From Clostridia bacterium (lineage in GTDB: Bacteria > Bacillota > Clostridia > Oscillospirales > Acutalibacteraceae): a stretch of 14,781 nt of DNA. The number at the start of each line of letters is the position of its first letter. The first letter of the stretch is position 1. The stretch is taken from assembly GCA_900755995.1 (NCBI GenBank), contig CAAEIM010000054.1:1-14781 (forward strand), given 5' to 3'. The translations under genes were made by a program, and so were the position numbers. The notes below the pieces were generated by a model. It was given only the letters and a program-made list of their open reading frames with translations. It did not search any database and had not been told where the DNA came from. Shown one piece after another: positions 13,117 to 14,781 of the stretch.

Positions 13117-13126
13117 ATTAAAAAAA
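13071..13126 (-). repeat. Intergenic motif copy F, inverted relative to copy B
   Basis: On the minus strand TTTTTTTAATCCGAGAGGAT is followed by AGTATCAT and, 36 bases after the first CCGAG, by CCCGACAAC. Its T run is also the T run of the ABC operon terminator. Together with copy B it makes a head-to-head inverted pair. Confidence 0.45.
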
Positions 13127-13165
13127 GCTGTTTCAAAATATAAATAAATACAAATTGAAACAGCT
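13120..13165 (-). terminator. Terminator of the ABC transporter operon
   Basis: An 11-bp perfect stem (13126-13136 with 13155-13165; AGCTGTTTCAA on the minus strand) with an 18-base AT-rich loop is followed on the minus strand by seven Ts. It lies 25 bp after the ATPase gene. Confidence 0.8.
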
Positions 13166-13190
13166 CCGTAATTTACAATAAAAACAGTAA

Positions 13191-13997
13191 TCAGCCTTTG
13201 CCCTTGCTCAGGAGCATTCTGTCATTTTCAAGCTTTGTGCCGCTGACCTTTTCAAATTTTTGTAAAAGGTCATCAACAGTAAGCTTCTTCTTTTCTTCTC
13301 CCGAAATATCAAGTATAACCTTGCCGTTGCTCATCATTATAAGGCGGTTGCCGTGAACAATGGCGTCGTTCATATTATGTGTAACCATAAGTGCGGTAAG
13401 GTTGTTTTCGGCAATTATCCTGTCGCTCAGCTCAAGCACCTTTGCGGCTGTCTTTGGGTCAAGCGCCGCCGTGTGCTCGTCAAGAAGCAAGAGCTTTGGC
13501 TTATTTATAGTAGCCATCAAAAGGGTAATAGCCTGACGCTGACCGCCTGAAAGAAGTCCTACCTTTGTAGTCATTCTGTCCTCAAGTCCCAGCTCAAACT
13601 CCTTTAACAGTGCTCTGTACTTCTCTTTTTCAGCCTTAGTTACGCCCCATCTGAGGCCTCTTTTCTTGCCTCGTCTTGCGGCGAGCGCAAGGTTTTCAAT
13701 AATTTCCATATCTGCAACGGTGCCTGTCATAGGGTCCTGAAAAACTCTGCCGAGGTACTTTGCTCTTTTATGCTCGGCAAGTCCCGTTACATCAACTCCG
13801 TCAATGTTAATCTGACCGCAGTCAACAGGCCACACACCTGCAACAGCATTAAGGGTGGTTGACTTGCCTGCGCCGTTGCCGCCGATAATAGTGCAGAAAT
13901 CGCCCTCGTTCAAATGCAGGCTTACTCCGTCAAGCGCAACCTTTTCATTTATTGTTCCCTTATTAAAGGTTTTATGAATATTAATAATATCAAGCAT
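13191..13997 (-). CDS. ABC transporter ATP-binding protein (COG1101-like, TrpXYZ-type system)
   Basis: The cytoplasmic ATPase of an importer. Motifs, numbered from the chosen start: Walker A GGNGAGKST (39-47), Q-loop Gln87 in RVFQDP, signature LSGGQRQA (149-156), Walker B LLLLDEH with Glu174, D-loop AALD and switch His207. The LLLDEHTAALDPKTA stretch and the partner permease point to the family paired with TrpX-type binding proteins. Some streptococcal members take up tryptophan; the substrate here is unknown. I start at the ATG at 13997 (268 residues) because GGAGG lies eight bases upstream and MLDIINIHKTF is the normal beginning. An upstream in-frame codon at 14018 would add seven residues without a ribosome binding site. 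It overlaps the permease gene by 8 bp, implying coupled translation. Confidence 0.9.
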   Translation of the reverse strand: MLDIINIHKTFNKGTINEKVALDGVSLHLNEGDFCTIIGGNGAGKSTTLNAVAGVWPVDCGQINIDGVDVTGLAEHKRAKYLGRVFQDPMTGTVADMEIIENLALAARRGKKRGLRWGVTKAEKEKYRALLKEFELGLEDRMTTKVGLLSGGQRQAITLLMATINKPKLLLLDEHTAALDPKTAAKVLELSDRIIAENNLTALMVTHNMNDAIVHGNRLIMMSNGKVILDISGEEKKKLTVDDLLQKFEKVSGTKLENDRMLLSKGKG

Positions 13998-14781
13998 TGT
14001 CACTGCCTCCGTTTGCACTGTTAGCCTTTTGGTTCATCTTTGCCGCCTTTGCAAATGAGTTTTTACTCTTCTTTTGCAAATAAGGAACAGCAAGGAAGAT
14101 TGCAACTATAATTGCAGTAAAGAGCTTTGTATCGTCAGACGGCATCTTGAGCCAGAGAACAACGCCCATAGCGATGTAATAAAGGATTCCGCCTACTATT
14201 ACAAATGCAAGTCTTATTACAAAGTTCATACGCTTGCGGAAGATAGACTCGCCGAGAACCTGACCGATGATAACAGCGGCAAGACCGATTACGATTGCTC
14301 CTCTGCCCATATTGATGTCTGCAAAGCCCTGATACTGAGCAAAGAGAGAACCCGAAAGGGCAACGAGAGCGTTTGAAAGCGCAAGTGCTATTACCTTTGT
14401 AAAGCTGATGTTAATGCCCTGAGCCTTACTCATAGCAGGATTTGAGCCTGTTGAGCGGATTGTTGAGCCTTGCTCTGTGCCGAAATACCAGTACATGGCG
14501 GCTATAACAACCGCAGCAATGCCCAGTCCTATAATGATAGCCAAATTTATATTGCTTGAAGAAATAATAAGGCTGTAGTTTCTGTAGCTTACAGGGAGGT
14601 TTGATTTTCCCATAATATTAAGATTAATTGAGTAGAGAGCAATCTGTGTGAGAATACCTGCGAGAATGTCCGGTATTCCGAGCAGAGTATGCAGAAGTCC
14701 CGTAACAAGACCGGCGAGAATACCTGCTATAACTGCAACGATAAGAGCCAGCCATACGGGACAACCGTTGATAAGCATAAC
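13990..14781 (-). CDS. ABC transporter permease (COG4120-like), 5' end outside the window
   Basis: A membrane subunit of the same importer. The visible part has about seven to eight hydrophobic segments. It carries LVTGLLHTLLGIPDILAGIL followed by ALYSINLNIMGKSN, the conserved cytoplasmic-loop region of this family. It continues with RSTGSNPAMSKAQGI (the coupling-loop-like segment) and ends in a basic, Ala/Asn-rich cytoplasmic tail. The frame is open to the window edge. The Met nearest the edge lies within a hydrophobic family region, so the true start is probably some 60 residues farther out. The substrate-binding protein gene would be expected upstream, beyond the window. Confidence 0.85.
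   Translation of the reverse strand, partial: VMLINGCPVWLALIVAVIAGILAGLVTGLLHTLLGIPDILAGILTQIALYSINLNIMGKSNLPVSYRNYSLIISSSNINLAIIIGLGIAAVVIAAMYWYFGTEQGSTIRSTGSNPAMSKAQGINISFTKVIALALSNALVALSGSLFAQYQGFADINMGRGAIVIGLAAVIIGQVLGESIFRKRMNFVIRLAFVIVGGILYYIAMGVVLWLKMPSDDTKLFTAIIVAIFLAVPYLQKKSKNSFAKAAKMNQKANSANGGSDNA

Noticed and set aside
13051..13143. 30-codon plus-strand frame starting MPENVLAVVGHKS, downstream of a TATAAT at 13033-13038
   Set aside because: No ribosome binding site, overlaps the inverted repeats and the terminator of the ABC operon, and resembles no known family.

Overview
The window looks like a chromosomal segment of an anaerobic Clostridia-type Firmicute, probably gut-associated and close to Oscillospirales/Ruminococcaceae. 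This is inferred from AT-rich intergenic DNA with near-consensus sigma-A promoters, purine-rich Shine-Dalgarno sites (AGGAGG type), the DapL route to diaminopimelate, an ANTAR-type regulator and clostridial-looking protein sequences. No rRNA, tRNA, CRISPR array, transposase or phage gene was recognised.

Left end (1-1191): a thiamine-biosynthesis unit on the minus strand. It runs from a TTGACA-17-TATAAT promoter through a TPP riboswitch and an intrinsic terminator to thiS and thiG. ThiG is cut short close to the window edge, where the sequence switches to what looks like a piece of an unrelated Cys-rich protein on the other strand. Next (1192-2064, minus) is a bacterial PH-domain membrane protein with its own strong promoter. 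Divergent from it (2263-3948, plus) is a two-gene unit: an E. coli-class aspartate carbamoyltransferase carrying a PyrI-like zinc domain at its C-terminus, and an HdeD/DUF308 membrane protein, closed by a terminator.

Centre and right (4009-12819): a long minus-strand operon, read ANTAR regulator - carA - carB::dapF - pyrG - dapL, ending at a hairpin terminator. It interleaves pyrimidine synthesis (carbamoyl phosphate synthetase, CTP synthase) with the last two steps of the DapL route to meso-diaminopimelate. carB and dapF form one uninterrupted reading frame of 1350 codons, yet a strong ribosome binding site and ATG for dapF remain inside it. Carbamoyl phosphate made by CarAB would feed the PyrB encoded upstream on the plus strand. 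The window ends (13191-14781, minus) with an ABC transporter ATPase and a truncated permease of the TrpXYZ-like uncharacterised family.

The 371-bp gap between the ANTAR gene and the ABC operon, and the thi leader region, share degenerate copies of an intergenic motif (core CCGAGCAGATAGT). I see five copies. It may be an undescribed dispersed repeat or regulatory element. The best candidates for new biology are the carB::dapF fusion with retained internal start, the PyrB-zinc-domain fusion, the ANTAR protein with a degenerate receiver heading this operon, and the repeat family.
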